Below, piece by piece: positions 16,301 through 24,694 of a stretch of 64,000 nt of DNA (positions are counted from its first letter, which is position 1; each line of letters begins with the position of its first letter). Source of the DNA: JBEGHD01 sp049334165 (GTDB taxonomy: Bacteria; Bacteroidota; Bacteroidia; Flavobacteriales_D; Sanyastnellaceae); NCBI GenBank assembly GCA_049334165.1, contig JBEGHD010000012.1; one strand, written 5' to 3'. A program made the position numbers and the translations under genes. The notes below the pieces were generated by a model. That model was not told the origin of the DNA. It did no database searches and saw only the letters and a list, made by a program, of their open reading frames with translations.

Positions 16301-17431
16301 TCAGTGGTTCAAAATTCTGTTGTACAAGTTAAGAAAAGCGCTTCCTACAGCATCTTTAGAAAATCTGTTTTCAACGCTTAGCTTCACCTTTTCGGCTTCG
16401 AACTTTTCTGGATTCTCCAGAAACTTCTTGAGCGAATTTTCTAGAGCGGCCTGATCGTCCGGGTCAATCAAAAAGCCATTTGTCTCATTGACAAAGTTTT
16501 CTGGGCCGCCACTGCGCGTTGCAATCACCGGAACTCCCATAAGCAGGGCTTCAAGTGTCACCATCGAAAAAGTTTCGAACCTGCTGTTGACCACCAGTAG
16601 GTCGGCAGTTGAAATTTCGCGATGAACCTCTTCCTGAGGCAGCCTCCCCGGGAAGCTAACTCTATCGGTGATGTTGAGGTCTTTCGCCAGAGACGTAATT
16701 GTTTCACGGTCTACACCATCACCCACAATTGTCCAATGGAACTGATAGTGTTCTCTTATTGAGTTGATTGCTCTGAGAATGCCAGAAATATTCTTGTTCT
16801 TTTCGTGGAAGTCGGCTACAGTGAGAATGTGAATTCGATCGTTCTTCTTTTTTTCACGGGAAGGAACTTCAACAACGTTTGGAACGATTTCGATGTCTCT
16901 TCGAAATTTGTTTTGGATCATTGCCTTCTTCAGCTGCCCGGACACAACTGTCAGCGCTGATGCTTTCTTGGCCAGCTTTCGATAAGCAATTTTTCGCAGC
17001 GGGTTGAGCTTTTGAAAATTGCCGTTCACGTAACCAGTCCAGTGCTCGGTAACTACGAAAGGTAGCTGAGGATAGAGCTGCTGGGCCAACCAGGCCGTTC
17101 GCGCAAGCATGTGACAGTGGATTAGATCAACATTAGGCAATTCTTCATCCATTCGTTTCCTGGCTTTTCGCGCAGCGGAAAACATTCTTTTCAGTTTGAA
17201 TAGCGGATGGTTTGTTTGTGGCCAATGAGCCCTAACAGTCGTAAGATCACCTTCCTTTTGAAAGTCAACCTCATCTGTTTTGGCGTTGGAAGATGTTACA
17301 TGAAGCACCGTTACGCGTGCGAACTGTGCAACAGCCTCAGCATGTCTTTTTACGAAAATCGCAAGTTGAGGATCCTCTTGCGAAGGATACCACTTTGTGA
17401 TGAAAAGGATGTGCAAACGACCCTGCGGCAT
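16301..17431 (-). CDS. Glycosyltransferase family 4-type (GT-B)
   Basis: 376 aa GT-B enzyme. The N-terminal acceptor half begins LHILFITKWYPSQEDPQ (residues 6-22). The donor half contains the phosphate/nucleotide-binding part (TVADFHEKNKN, VGDGVDRE, SFPGRLPQEEV) and the conserved EALLMGVPVIATRSGGPENFV stretch with the EX7E-type glutamates. It transfers a sugar from an NDP-sugar to a lipid-linked or exported glycan. Operon partner of the flippase 3 nt downstream; start ATG at 17431. Confidence 0.88.
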   Translation of the reverse strand: MPQGRLHILFITKWYPSQEDPQLAIFVKRHAEAVAQFARVTVLHVTSSNAKTDEVDFQKEGDLTTVRAHWPQTNHPLFKLKRMFSAARKARKRMDEELPNVDLIHCHMLARTAWLAQQLYPQLPFVVTEHWTGYVNGNFQKLNPLRKIAYRKLAKKASALTVVSGQLKKAMIQNKFRRDIEIVPNVVEVPSREKKKNDRIHILTVADFHEKNKNISGILRAINSIREHYQFHWTIVGDGVDRETITSLAKDLNITDRVSFPGRLPQEEVHREISTADLLVVNSRFETFSMVTLEALLMGVPVIATRSGGPENFVNETNGFLIDPDDQAALENSLKKFLENPEKFEAEKVKLSVENRFSKDAVGSAFLNLYNRILNH

Positions 17432-17593
17432 GTCACAAAGAAACGCATTTTAGAGATGTGGAGAAGGCCCACCAAAATTTCACAATTTTCGATTGCGAAT
17501 TTTGTTGCAGAGATGCAGATTAATTATTTAAATTCGCAGTCCGTTTCGAAATCAGGTATGGCTTTTACATAAAGCTTCTGAATAAGATTAAAT

Positions 17594-17668
17594 GGTGGCT
17601 GTAGCTCAGCTGGTTAGAGCATCGGTTTGTGGTGCCGAGGGTCGTGGGTTCGAACCCCATCAGCCACC
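17594..17668 (+). tRNA. tRNA-His (anticodon GTG)
   Basis: Cloverleaf readable by eye: the acceptor stem including G-1 (17594-17601) pairs with 17661-17668, so the G-1:C73 pair diagnostic of tRNA-His is encoded. The anticodon arm is TCGGT-TTGTGGT-GCCGA with anticodon GTG. The T arm is GTGGG-TTCGAAC-CCCAT. The 3' CCA is not encoded (CAG follows C73) and must be added by the CCA-adding enzyme. Confidence 0.97.
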
Positions 17669-17673
17669 CAGAG

Positions 17674-17705
17674 AGCCTCTTCGGATTTCCGAAGGGGCTT
17701 TTTTT
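17674..17705 (+). terminator. Terminator of tRNA-His
   Basis: 12-bp stem with one G-U pair (AGCCTCTTCGGA/TCCGAAGGGGCT, 17674-17698) followed by seven Ts (17699-17705), starting 6 nt after the tRNA. Confidence 0.88.
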
Positions 17706-17772
17706 GTGGCCGGCTTTTATCAAATTCAATAGAAATTTGAAATCTTCGTTTATAGACTTAAAGTTCCGCGCC

Positions 17773-18363
17773 ATGAAGTCTAAACATCTGCTGCTCGTTT
17801 CCTTATTTCTTTCATTATCCTGGCTCTCAGTAAAGTCGCAAAATGATTTCTATTCGAGCTTTGCTGATTCGACTCTAACTCTTGAGAATGAGGATATTCT
17901 TTACGACCCCAGCTATTTTTCTCTCGATTATCCCAACGGTGATGTTCCTGCGGGAAAAGGCGTTTGCACCGATGTTGTGATAAGAGCTTATCGGCTTTTC
18001 GGGATAGATCTTCAGTTATTGGTTCATGAGGACATGAAGTCAAATTTTAGTGTTTACCCGCAGATCTGGGGAATGAACTCAACTGATAGAAATATAGATC
18101 ATCGAAGAGTTCCTAATCTGATGACTTTTTTCGAAAGGAATGGAGTGAAGCTAGAGATTACGAACGACCCGAAAGATTACAATCCAGGAGAGATTGTGTG
18201 TTGGAGGTTAGAAGGTGGAATGACCCACATAGGAATTATTGTGAATCGAAAATCGAATGACGGCCAGCGACATTTGATTCTACACAACATCGGAGGTGGA
18301 CAGGTAGTCGAGGATTGCCTCTTCAGATTTGAAATAATAGGTCACTACAGGTTTAAAGGCTGA
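17773..18363 (+). CDS. Secreted DUF1287 family protein
   Basis: 196 aa from the ATG at 17773; earlier in-frame codons run through the tRNA and its terminator and cannot be real. Signal peptide residues 1-21 (ends SVKSQ). The DUF1287 core is recognisable: GKGVCTDVVIRAYR (about 61-74), LVHEDMKSNF, WGMNSTDRNIDHRRVPNLMTFF. A conserved Cys and later His (THIGIIV, LILHNIGGG) resemble the NlpC/P60-like Cys-His arrangement, so a cell-wall hydrolase role is plausible. That role is inference; no function is established for the family that I can name. Confidence 0.85.
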   Translation: MKSKHLLLVSLFLSLSWLSVKSQNDFYSSFADSTLTLENEDILYDPSYFSLDYPNGDVPAGKGVCTDVVIRAYRLFGIDLQLLVHEDMKSNFSVYPQIWGMNSTDRNIDHRRVPNLMTFFERNGVKLEITNDPKDYNPGEIVCWRLEGGMTHIGIIVNRKSNDGQRHLILHNIGGGQVVEDCLFRFEIIGHYRFKG

Positions 18364-18364
18364 C

Positions 18365-19072
18365 TCACTTCAACTCCGAAGCAATGCCATTCACATAGTG
18401 CTCTATAGCTTTGATCGCGGGAGCCTGACCACAACCGGGGAAACCGTCAATGTCCGAATAACTCACCTTCTCGTTGTACTGTTCAAGCATTGGGCCGGCA
18501 ATTGGCATGTAGCTCCAGTGCCATTTCTCTTCATTGTAACCGGTTCGCCCGTTTTCCTTCGAAGTGTACGTCTGTTGGTATCCAAACTTAGGGGCGTTTT
18601 CCAATAGCCAATTGTAAAGCTCTTTTCCAGAGCCATCCTCGAAATATTTGTTGTTGAGATTGTTGAGGTCAATATCGGTCCCCCAGTGATGGCGTGAGGT
18701 TCCGGGCATGCTGCTATAGGTCAAAATTTCTTCAACCTTTTCGAGGTCTGATTTTCCAGACATTGCCAGTCGATTCCATTTTCTTGTCCAGATTCCTTCC
18801 TGATAGCTAAAGTTTCTCGTTGCGCTGATAATGTCTAAATCGAAGCCGGCCTCGGCTGCAGCCAAATGCATTTTTCCGAACGATATCAGAGCAGCTCTTC
18901 TGAGGTAGATGTTTGATTTTTTGGTGTACTCGGACGGTATTTTTTCAAATTCGGGGTGAGCTGATGGGGTGAACTTACCGATGAGCTCAGACTTGGGATA
19001 CTCCACAGAGTTCTGCTCAAGGGTAAATCCGAAAAATAAAGCAACTAAAATGAAAAGGCCGATTTTTGTCAT
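18365..19072 (-). CDS. M15 family D-Ala-D-Ala carboxypeptidase (VanY-like)
   Basis: 235 aa with an N-terminal signal sequence. The zinc site is SRHHWGTDID (about residues 123-132; H, D) plus EKWHWSY (about 186-192; H), the SxHxxGxxxD...HxH pattern of VanY/M15B enzymes. These remove the terminal D-Ala from peptidoglycan stem peptides in the periplasm. It is convergent with the DUF1287 gene, whose stop lies 1 nt away, so two likely cell-wall enzymes meet tail to tail. Start ATG at 19072. Confidence 0.9.
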   Translation of the reverse strand: MTKIGLFILVALFFGFTLEQNSVEYPKSELIGKFTPSAHPEFEKIPSEYTKKSNIYLRRAALISFGKMHLAAAEAGFDLDIISATRNFSYQEGIWTRKWNRLAMSGKSDLEKVEEILTYSSMPGTSRHHWGTDIDLNNLNNKYFEDGSGKELYNWLLENAPKFGYQQTYTSKENGRTGYNEEKWHWSYMPIAGPMLEQYNEKVSYSDIDGFPGCGQAPAIKAIEHYVNGIASELK

Positions 19073-19182
19073 AGGTTAAAAATAGTGATGAATTTGATGT
19101 TATCGATAGAAATTGAATAACGGAAAATCTTTCAATAATTTGGCTGTCCCAAAAACTCGGTTCTAAACTCACTCCAATTCCC

Positions 19183-21189
19183 ATGAAAAAGCTGATTTAT
19201 CTTTTTATCGCTGTCGTAATTTTTACCTCGTGTGAAGAAGAACCGGCTTTTGAACTCGTAAACTTCGATCCTTTTTCCAACTACTCTTCGCAGTCAGATA
19301 CACTTTCTCTACCGGTAAATAGCCGAAATGCTGTTGTCGAAGGAGTGGCCATTCCCTCAAGGGGTGCCGAGCCATTTGTGGCTCAGTTTACAATCAAAAG
19401 CCAGGAGCAGAAGCCTCAGCGACTTTACTACAAGCTTTACTATCAAAATGAATCTTACAAGCATGCCGAAAGCTCGGATGAAGATGGTGTCCACTACAAT
19501 GAGATTTCTTCTCAGAACTTTTATGGGAGTTGGGTAGGAGCAGAAAGTGGTTTTCACAAGGTTGAAAGTAAACCAGATGAAGAAGGCAAGGTGACCATTT
19601 CCGACACGCTCCGAATTTTAGGAAACCCGAGAAATGAGGAGAAATATTTTGGGGCTGCGATGAAGAACAGGTTTATCTCTGAAGAAGAGTTGAACGCTGT
19701 AATCGAGAATATTCGGTCCAACGAAGAATGGCTCAAGGCAGTGAATGAGAAAGCGGTGAATAATCAGGTTCCGTTAGAGAAGCAGTTGGAAATGGACGCC
19801 CACTGGGTGATAAAAGATGCGAGCAAAAAGGGCAATGTGAACAACCGCTGGAAACGCAACCCGAGAATGGGTAATTATGAATTTATGCTCGTCATAATGG
19901 ATGAAACGGCCTATCGCGAGTTGCCTTACTTTATAAAAGACTTAAATCTGAAGGATACGACTAAAGGAGTTTTCATAAATCCATTCTACTACTTCAACAG
20001 CACAGCCGCTAAGGGTAAAAATATTGGTGTTTACAACTCCCGAAAGGTTCTAAAAACAATGACCAGGTTGAGTGCTTCTGATGGATTGTTTGTCGACAGA
20101 ATGCGTTTTGATCCTTCGAAAGTTTCTGAAGAGCAGGCTGCAGGAATGTGCGGTTACAGCGATGAACTTTTCAGAAATGCTCAGTTCGAGGAGTTTTTAC
20201 CAGCTATAAATTATAACTATCAACTCGATAACCTGCCGATTGCTGCTGATGTCACTGGTGGGTACACGCAGGAAGACTATCACAAGAACGTTGAAAAATA
20301 CGGAGGAAAGAGGATTCAAGAGTATGTGACAACTGCAGACGAAGTCTGCGAATCCGCTTTTTACGATCCGACTACGGATGCCATTGCAATTCGCAATATT
20401 GGCTATCAGCGCGATACTGTTTATCAGAAGATGAATGCCGGAATTAATGGACGAATTGGATTTACCTACGGCAAGTTCAGAGCAAAAATCAAGTTTCCGG
20501 AAACCATGAGTGAGGATGATGTTTGGAACGGTCTCACTTGTGCTTTCTGGCTCAAATTTCAGGAACAGGCGGAGTGGAACCACCGCACTGGTTGTTCTAG
20601 TGGATTCTTGCCCAAGACCGATGAGGACGGCACCACACCAAGAACCCAAACCAACTACTACAGTGAGATCGACATCGAAATTGTGAAATCTTCTAAACAC
20701 TGGCCGCAGTCGTCCTACGGTGGGGTGGAGGACTACCCGAAAGACGATGCTTTAAACGACAACCTGATTGTAGCCTGCACAAATTGGGACCTGGCTTGTG
20801 CGGATGTCGAGAATTTTGTGGTCGGGGTGGAAAAGATCGAAGCTTTCGACAAGGAGTTCATGGCACATCGCTGGGCTGAAAACTATAAAGCAATAACTGA
20901 AAAAACTGAGAATCCACACGATGAAACGGTTGGTGGAGTTTTCTACTATGAAATCGACTGGCAACCCGAAAGGATTGTTTGGCGAGTGGGGACCAGCGAA
21001 GATGATATGCGCGTGCTGGGCTACATGGACAGCTCAATGACCAGCATCCCCAACAACCAAATGGTTCCGGTAGTAACTCAGGAGTTTCACGATGCCAGCT
21101 GGTGGCCCACTGCTCCGTTCAGCCAAAATAATATTCCGTTTCCTTTCTCGGATATCGAAGGGTTGGTATATGAAATTACCGTTAATTAG
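19183..21189 (+). CDS. Large lipoprotein with a GH16-like C-terminal domain
   Basis: 668 aa. A type II signal peptide ends in a lipobox (IFTSC, acylated C17). Residues about 425-665 show the marks of a glycoside hydrolase 16-type jelly roll. GRIGFTYGKFRAKIKFPE resembles the entry strands, AFWLKF the substrate platform, E495-I-D-I-E499 the ExDxE catalytic strand of the non-bulged GH16 type, and EIDWQPERIVWRVG the later strand. GH16 enzymes cut beta-1,3/1,4-glucans and galactans. Residues 25-420 match nothing I know. No SusC/SusD pair or other CAZyme lies beside it, so it is not in a canonical polysaccharide utilisation locus. Confidence 0.7.
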   Translation: MKKLIYLFIAVVIFTSCEEEPAFELVNFDPFSNYSSQSDTLSLPVNSRNAVVEGVAIPSRGAEPFVAQFTIKSQEQKPQRLYYKLYYQNESYKHAESSDEDGVHYNEISSQNFYGSWVGAESGFHKVESKPDEEGKVTISDTLRILGNPRNEEKYFGAAMKNRFISEEELNAVIENIRSNEEWLKAVNEKAVNNQVPLEKQLEMDAHWVIKDASKKGNVNNRWKRNPRMGNYEFMLVIMDETAYRELPYFIKDLNLKDTTKGVFINPFYYFNSTAAKGKNIGVYNSRKVLKTMTRLSASDGLFVDRMRFDPSKVSEEQAAGMCGYSDELFRNAQFEEFLPAINYNYQLDNLPIAADVTGGYTQEDYHKNVEKYGGKRIQEYVTTADEVCESAFYDPTTDAIAIRNIGYQRDTVYQKMNAGINGRIGFTYGKFRAKIKFPETMSEDDVWNGLTCAFWLKFQEQAEWNHRTGCSSGFLPKTDEDGTTPRTQTNYYSEIDIEIVKSSKHWPQSSYGGVEDYPKDDALNDNLIVACTNWDLACADVENFVVGVEKIEAFDKEFMAHRWAENYKAITEKTENPHDETVGGVFYYEIDWQPERIVWRVGTSEDDMRVLGYMDSSMTSIPNNQMVPVVTQEFHDASWWPTAPFSQNNIPFPFSDIEGLVYEITVN

Positions 21190-21264
21190 ACTGAAACAAC
21201 CACGGCACAAGAAATATGATCTTTAAATTTATCTTCTGCTTAGTGACAAAAATGTCCTTGGATT

Positions 21265-21834
21265 ATGAGGCAATTTTTATTGGTTCACCTGATCTGTCTG
21301 TCAAATGTATTGGTCGGACAATGTCAAATCGATGCTGATTCAGTCAAGGAAGACTTTCTCACTTTCGAACTCGGAGTCTCGGCTAGTAATTATCACGCGA
21401 CAGGAATTCGCACCTATTTCGAGTACCAAAGAGAAGTTAAAGGTCCGTGGTATCTTGGGGTTGCTTATGAGCATTCACGGTTTTTTAATTCGAGCTTCTT
21501 TGCTCCTGAGTACTCAAAAACTCTCAGAAGTGACTACAGTGTACTCTGTTTGGAGACATACTACAACTTTCAAGGGGAGGTCATCTCTATGAATCTTGGA
21601 CTCGGTCTAGGTGGCGTGCACATTGCATGGGGTGACGGAGGAGATAGTTTTGGATTAGCCGCGAGCGCAACTGTAGCTTTTCTCATTCACATTTCTCCAA
21701 AAGTGTCACTTCAATTATCTCCGTTCTTCATAGTTTTTCCTAATAGGTTTTATTACTCTCCTGTTCAAATAAAAGAGTTCAATAGCTTCTATGCCACTAA
21801 TCTCATCCCGATAGGAATTAGGTTCAGGCTTTAG
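21265..21834 (+). CDS. Putative outer-membrane beta-barrel protein
   Basis: 189 aa. Signal peptide about residues 1-20. The rest alternates hydrophobic and polar residues with many aromatics and Gly (LGVAYEHSRFF, LGLGLGGVHIAWG, VSLQLSPFFIVF), and the final residue pattern IGIRFRL ends in hydrophobic/aromatic positions, as in 8-stranded barrels. Likely a small outer-membrane protein; ligand unknown. It follows the GH16-like lipoprotein by 75 nt and has its own terminator. Confidence 0.6.
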   Translation: MRQFLLVHLICLSNVLVGQCQIDADSVKEDFLTFELGVSASNYHATGIRTYFEYQREVKGPWYLGVAYEHSRFFNSSFFAPEYSKTLRSDYSVLCLETYYNFQGEVISMNLGLGLGGVHIAWGDGGDSFGLAASATVAFLIHISPKVSLQLSPFFIVFPNRFYYSPVQIKEFNSFYATNLIPIGIRFRL

Positions 21835-21843
21835 TGGCAAAAA

Positions 21844-21874
21844 AAAAGAGCCATCCGAAGTGGACAGCTCTTTT
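21844..21874. terminator. Bidirectional terminator between the barrel protein and trxB
   Basis: AAAAGAGC (21844-21851) pairs with GCTCTTTT (21867-21874), with a TCC/GGA inner pairing; A and T runs on both sides suit both convergent genes. Confidence 0.75.
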
Positions 21875-21896
21875 GTGAAATCTATTTTTTCCGGAC

Positions 21897-22850
21897 CTAG
21901 TGCAGTCCTTTTTCTGCCAAATATCTCTCGGCATCCAAAGCTGCCATGCATCCTGTTCCTGCTGCAGTGACCGCCTGGCGGTAGACTTTGTCAGCCGCAT
22001 CTCCTGAAACAAAAACACCTTCAACATCAGTTTTGGCCGAATCCGGCTTCTTGATGATGTATCCCTGATTATCCGTTTTCAGCCATTTTTTGAATGGATC
22101 TGTGTTTGGCTTGTGGCCAATGGCAACGAAGAATCCGGTTACGTTCAAAGTCTTTTCTTCTTTCGTCTGGTTGTTGATCACGCGAACCCCTTCAACGGCA
22201 TTTTCACCAAGCACTTCAAGCGCTTCGTGGTGATACATGATCTCGATGTTTTCCATTTCTTCCACGCGCTTTTGCATGGCTGCAGAGGCACGGAACTCGT
22301 CTCTTCTTACGAGCATGTAAACCTTCTTACAAAGCTTACCGAGATATGAGGCTTCTTCACAAGCAGTGTCTCCACCACCCACGATTGCCACTTCCTGACC
22401 TTTGTAGAAGAATCCATCGCAAACTGCGCAAGCAGAAACACCTCCACCCATGTCGCGAAGTCTGATTTCAGATTCCAGTCCGAGCCATTTTGCTGAAGCT
22501 CCTGTTGAAATAATTACAGAATCAGCAGTAATGGTCTTCTTGCCATCGTCAATTACCACCTTGTGCTTTGGTCCTGTGAAATCCACTTCGGTAACCCAAC
22601 CTGACCGAATGTCCGTTTCAAATCGCTCTGCTTGCTTTTGAAAGTCGATCATCATCTGTGGCCCGTTCACGCCTTCAGGGTATCCGGGGTAGTTGTCCAC
22701 ATCTGTAGTTTCTGTGAGCTGTCCTCCTGGTTGCAGTCCCTGGTAGAGCACTGGTTTGAGGTCTGCTCTGGCTGCATAAATAGCTGCGGTATATCCCGCT
22801 GGTCCCGATCCGATGATCAGGCACTTTACGTGTTCAATATCTTCACTCAT
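21897..22850 (-). CDS. trxB: Thioredoxin reductase
   Basis: 317 aa flavoprotein that transfers electrons from NADPH to thioredoxin. FAD-binding GSGPAG is at residues 14-19, the redox-active C141-A-V-C144 (ACAVCDGFF) is intact, NADP-binding GGGDTACEEA follows, and the C-terminal FAD motif is GVFVSGDAADKVYRQ. Length is normal. It is monocistronic, about 47 nt downstream of a TAAATTTG box. It probably also serves the peroxidase encoded at 13669. Confidence 0.96.
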   Translation of the reverse strand: MSEDIEHVKCLIIGSGPAGYTAAIYAARADLKPVLYQGLQPGGQLTETTDVDNYPGYPEGVNGPQMMIDFQKQAERFETDIRSGWVTEVDFTGPKHKVVIDDGKKTITADSVIISTGASAKWLGLESEIRLRDMGGGVSACAVCDGFFYKGQEVAIVGGGDTACEEASYLGKLCKKVYMLVRRDEFRASAAMQKRVEEMENIEIMYHHEALEVLGENAVEGVRVINNQTKEEKTLNVTGFFVAIGHKPNTDPFKKWLKTDNQGYIIKKPDSAKTDVEGVFVSGDAADKVYRQAVTAAGTGCMAALDAERYLAEKGLH

Positions 22851-22897
22851 ATTTTTCCTTTTAAAAGAGAGGTTTTTGCATGTTCAAAAAGCGACCG

Positions 22898-22905
22898 CAA
22901 ATTTA
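22898..22905 (-). promoter_or_regulatory. Putative -7 box of trxB
   Basis: Minus-strand TAAATTTG, 47 nt upstream of the trxB ATG; -33 element not evident. Confidence 0.4.
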
Positions 22906-22974
22906 TGAATTAATGCCGTTTTAATCGGTCACTTCGGTCACTAAGCAGTCTCGTTTTCGACTGTCTAAAACCAG

Positions 22975-23718
22975 TTAGGAATTCAACTGTTCATCGAATT
23001 CCAAAAACTTGTCCCAAAGTGGATCTTTTGGAGGCGGGGCAATAATGGTTTTCAGTTCTTTTCGAACTGGATGCACGAATTCGATTTTGCGGGCGTGGAG
23101 GTGAATCGATGCGTTTTTGTTGGTGCGTCCTGCTCCGTATTTCACATCGCCTTTTATTGGGCTCCCCAATTGTGCGAGCGTTGCCCGAATCTGATGGTGA
23201 CGACCGGTTTTGGGGTAGACTTCCACGAAGGTGTAGTTGTCTGCCTGGCCAATCACTTTGTATCGCAATTCTGATTCTTTACAACCATCGCAAGGTTCCG
23301 GGTGTGCGAATGACTTGTTCAGTTTTTGATTCTTAATGAGGTAGTTCACTACTCGTCCTTCCGCTTCGGGTGGCGGATTTTTCACCACTGCCCAGTAGGT
23401 CTTTTGCACCTCACGGTACTTAAACATGTTGGCGAGTCGGTTGAGTGCCTTTGTTGTTCTTGCGTACAAAATCACTCCACTTACTGGTCGGTCGAGACGG
23501 TGAACGGTTCCGATGAAAGCTTTCCCTGGCTTATTGTACTTCACCCGAATGTATTCTTTCACGGTGTCGCAAAGTACCGGATCACCGGAGATATCACTCT
23601 GGATGATATCGGAGTTGCGTTTGTTTACGGCTACAATGTGGTTGTCTTCAAAAAGCACTCGCAGATTGTCTACGTTGCTCAAGACGATAGGCTCTTTTGG
23701 TTGTTTTTTCCAGGCCAT
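22975..23718 (-). CDS. RluA-family pseudouridine synthase
   Basis: 247 aa. The catalytic Asp lies in HRLDRPVSG (about residues 67-75), with the family blocks FEDNHIVAVNKR near the N-terminus, VEVYPKTGRHHQIRATLAQLG and GDVKYGA. No S4 domain is present, so it resembles the short RluA/RluC-type or YqcB-like enzymes rather than RluD. It isomerises specific uridines in rRNA or tRNA; which ones cannot be read from sequence. It starts 87 nt after panB ends, on the same strand. Confidence 0.88.
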   Translation of the reverse strand: MAWKKQPKEPIVLSNVDNLRVLFEDNHIVAVNKRNSDIIQSDISGDPVLCDTVKEYIRVKYNKPGKAFIGTVHRLDRPVSGVILYARTTKALNRLANMFKYREVQKTYWAVVKNPPPEAEGRVVNYLIKNQKLNKSFAHPEPCDGCKESELRYKVIGQADNYTFVEVYPKTGRHHQIRATLAQLGSPIKGDVKYGAGRTNKNASIHLHARKIEFVHPVRKELKTIIAPPPKDPLWDKFLEFDEQLNS

Positions 23719-23805
23719 CTAATTGTGTTCTTTTTTGTTTTACAAAATTGATTTTGACCCTCAGGGGATCAGCAAAATGCTGTCAGTCTCATCAGACAGC
23801 TGTTT

Positions 23806-24621
23806 TTAATATTGTTCGTCTTCGTTGGGAAAATCGCCTTTGCGTATGTCGCCAACGTAATTTTCAATGGCTTTGTGCATTTGGTCGCCCATGTCGAGAT
23901 ATCGCCTCAAAAAGCGCGGGCTAAATTCCTGTGTGATTCCGAGCATGTCGTGAATCACCAGCACCTGTCCGTCCACATCTCCCCCGGCACCAATTCCAAT
24001 GATTGGAATATTCACCGCTTTGGCTACTTTCTTCGCAAGCTTAGCCGGGATTTTCTCGAGGACGATTGAAAAGCAACCGGCTTCTTCGAGCACCTTCGCA
24101 TCGGAGATGAGCCTTTCAGCTTCTTCCTCTTCGCGAGCGCGAACTACGTATGTTCCAAACTTGTAGATCGATTGAGGAGTGAGCCCCAGGTGACCCATAA
24201 CTGGAATTCCAGCAGAAAGAATTCTGCGAATCGATTCCTCAATTTCACTACCGCCTTCCATCTTCACTGCGTGAGCACCTGACTCTTTCATGATGCGAAT
24301 GGCAGAGGTGAGGGCTTCCTTGCTGTTTCCCTGATAAGAACCGAAAGGTAGGTCGACAACGACAAGAGCACGATTGATTGCTCGAACAACAGCCGATGCG
24401 TGGTAAATCATTTGATCAAGCGTGATGGGAAGAGTCGTTTCGTGTCCCGCCATCACGTTGGAGGCAGAGTCGCCAACCAGGATCACGTCAATTCCGGCAT
24501 CGTCTACAATTTTAGCCATAGAAAAATCGTAAGCCGTCAGCATCGCGATCTTTTCGCCATTGTTTTTCATTTCCTGAAGCACGTTGGTGGTCACGCGCTT
24601 CACCTTTTTATGTACGGACAT
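23806..24621 (-). CDS. panB: 3-methyl-2-oxobutanoate hydroxymethyltransferase
   Basis: 271 aa, usual length. Ketopantoate synthesis from 2-oxoisovalerate and 5,10-methylenetetrahydrofolate, the first committed step of pantothenate/CoA synthesis. Visible family blocks are MLTAYDFSMAKIVDDAGID, VGDSASNVMAGHETTLPIT, KMEGG, GHLGLTPQS and IGIGAGGDVDGQVLVIHDMLG. Metal-ligand Asp residues are in the VGDS and VVDLPFG contexts. Other pan genes are not nearby. Confidence 0.96.
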   Translation of the reverse strand: MSVHKKVKRVTTNVLQEMKNNGEKIAMLTAYDFSMAKIVDDAGIDVILVGDSASNVMAGHETTLPITLDQMIYHASAVVRAINRALVVVDLPFGSYQGNSKEALTSAIRIMKESGAHAVKMEGGSEIEESIRRILSAGIPVMGHLGLTPQSIYKFGTYVVRAREEEEAERLISDAKVLEEAGCFSIVLEKIPAKLAKKVAKAVNIPIIGIGAGGDVDGQVLVIHDMLGITQEFSPRFLRRYLDMGDQMHKAIENYVGDIRKGDFPNEDEQY

Positions 24622-24640
24622 ATTTATTCGTGTTTGTGAA

Positions 24641-24648
24641 CAAAGGTA
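24641..24648 (-). promoter_or_regulatory. Putative -7 box of panB
   Basis: Minus-strand TACCTTTG, 19 nt upstream of the panB ATG. No TTG at the normal -33 distance. Confidence 0.45.
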
Positions 24649-24694
24649 ATTAGAAACGATCAGCTAGCGGAAAATGTGCAGAGGTGCCTTTTTC

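Noticed and set aside
17629..17772. N-terminal extension of the DUF1287 protein
   Set aside because: The extra codons run through tRNA-His and its terminator; the ATG at 17773 begins a clean signal peptide.
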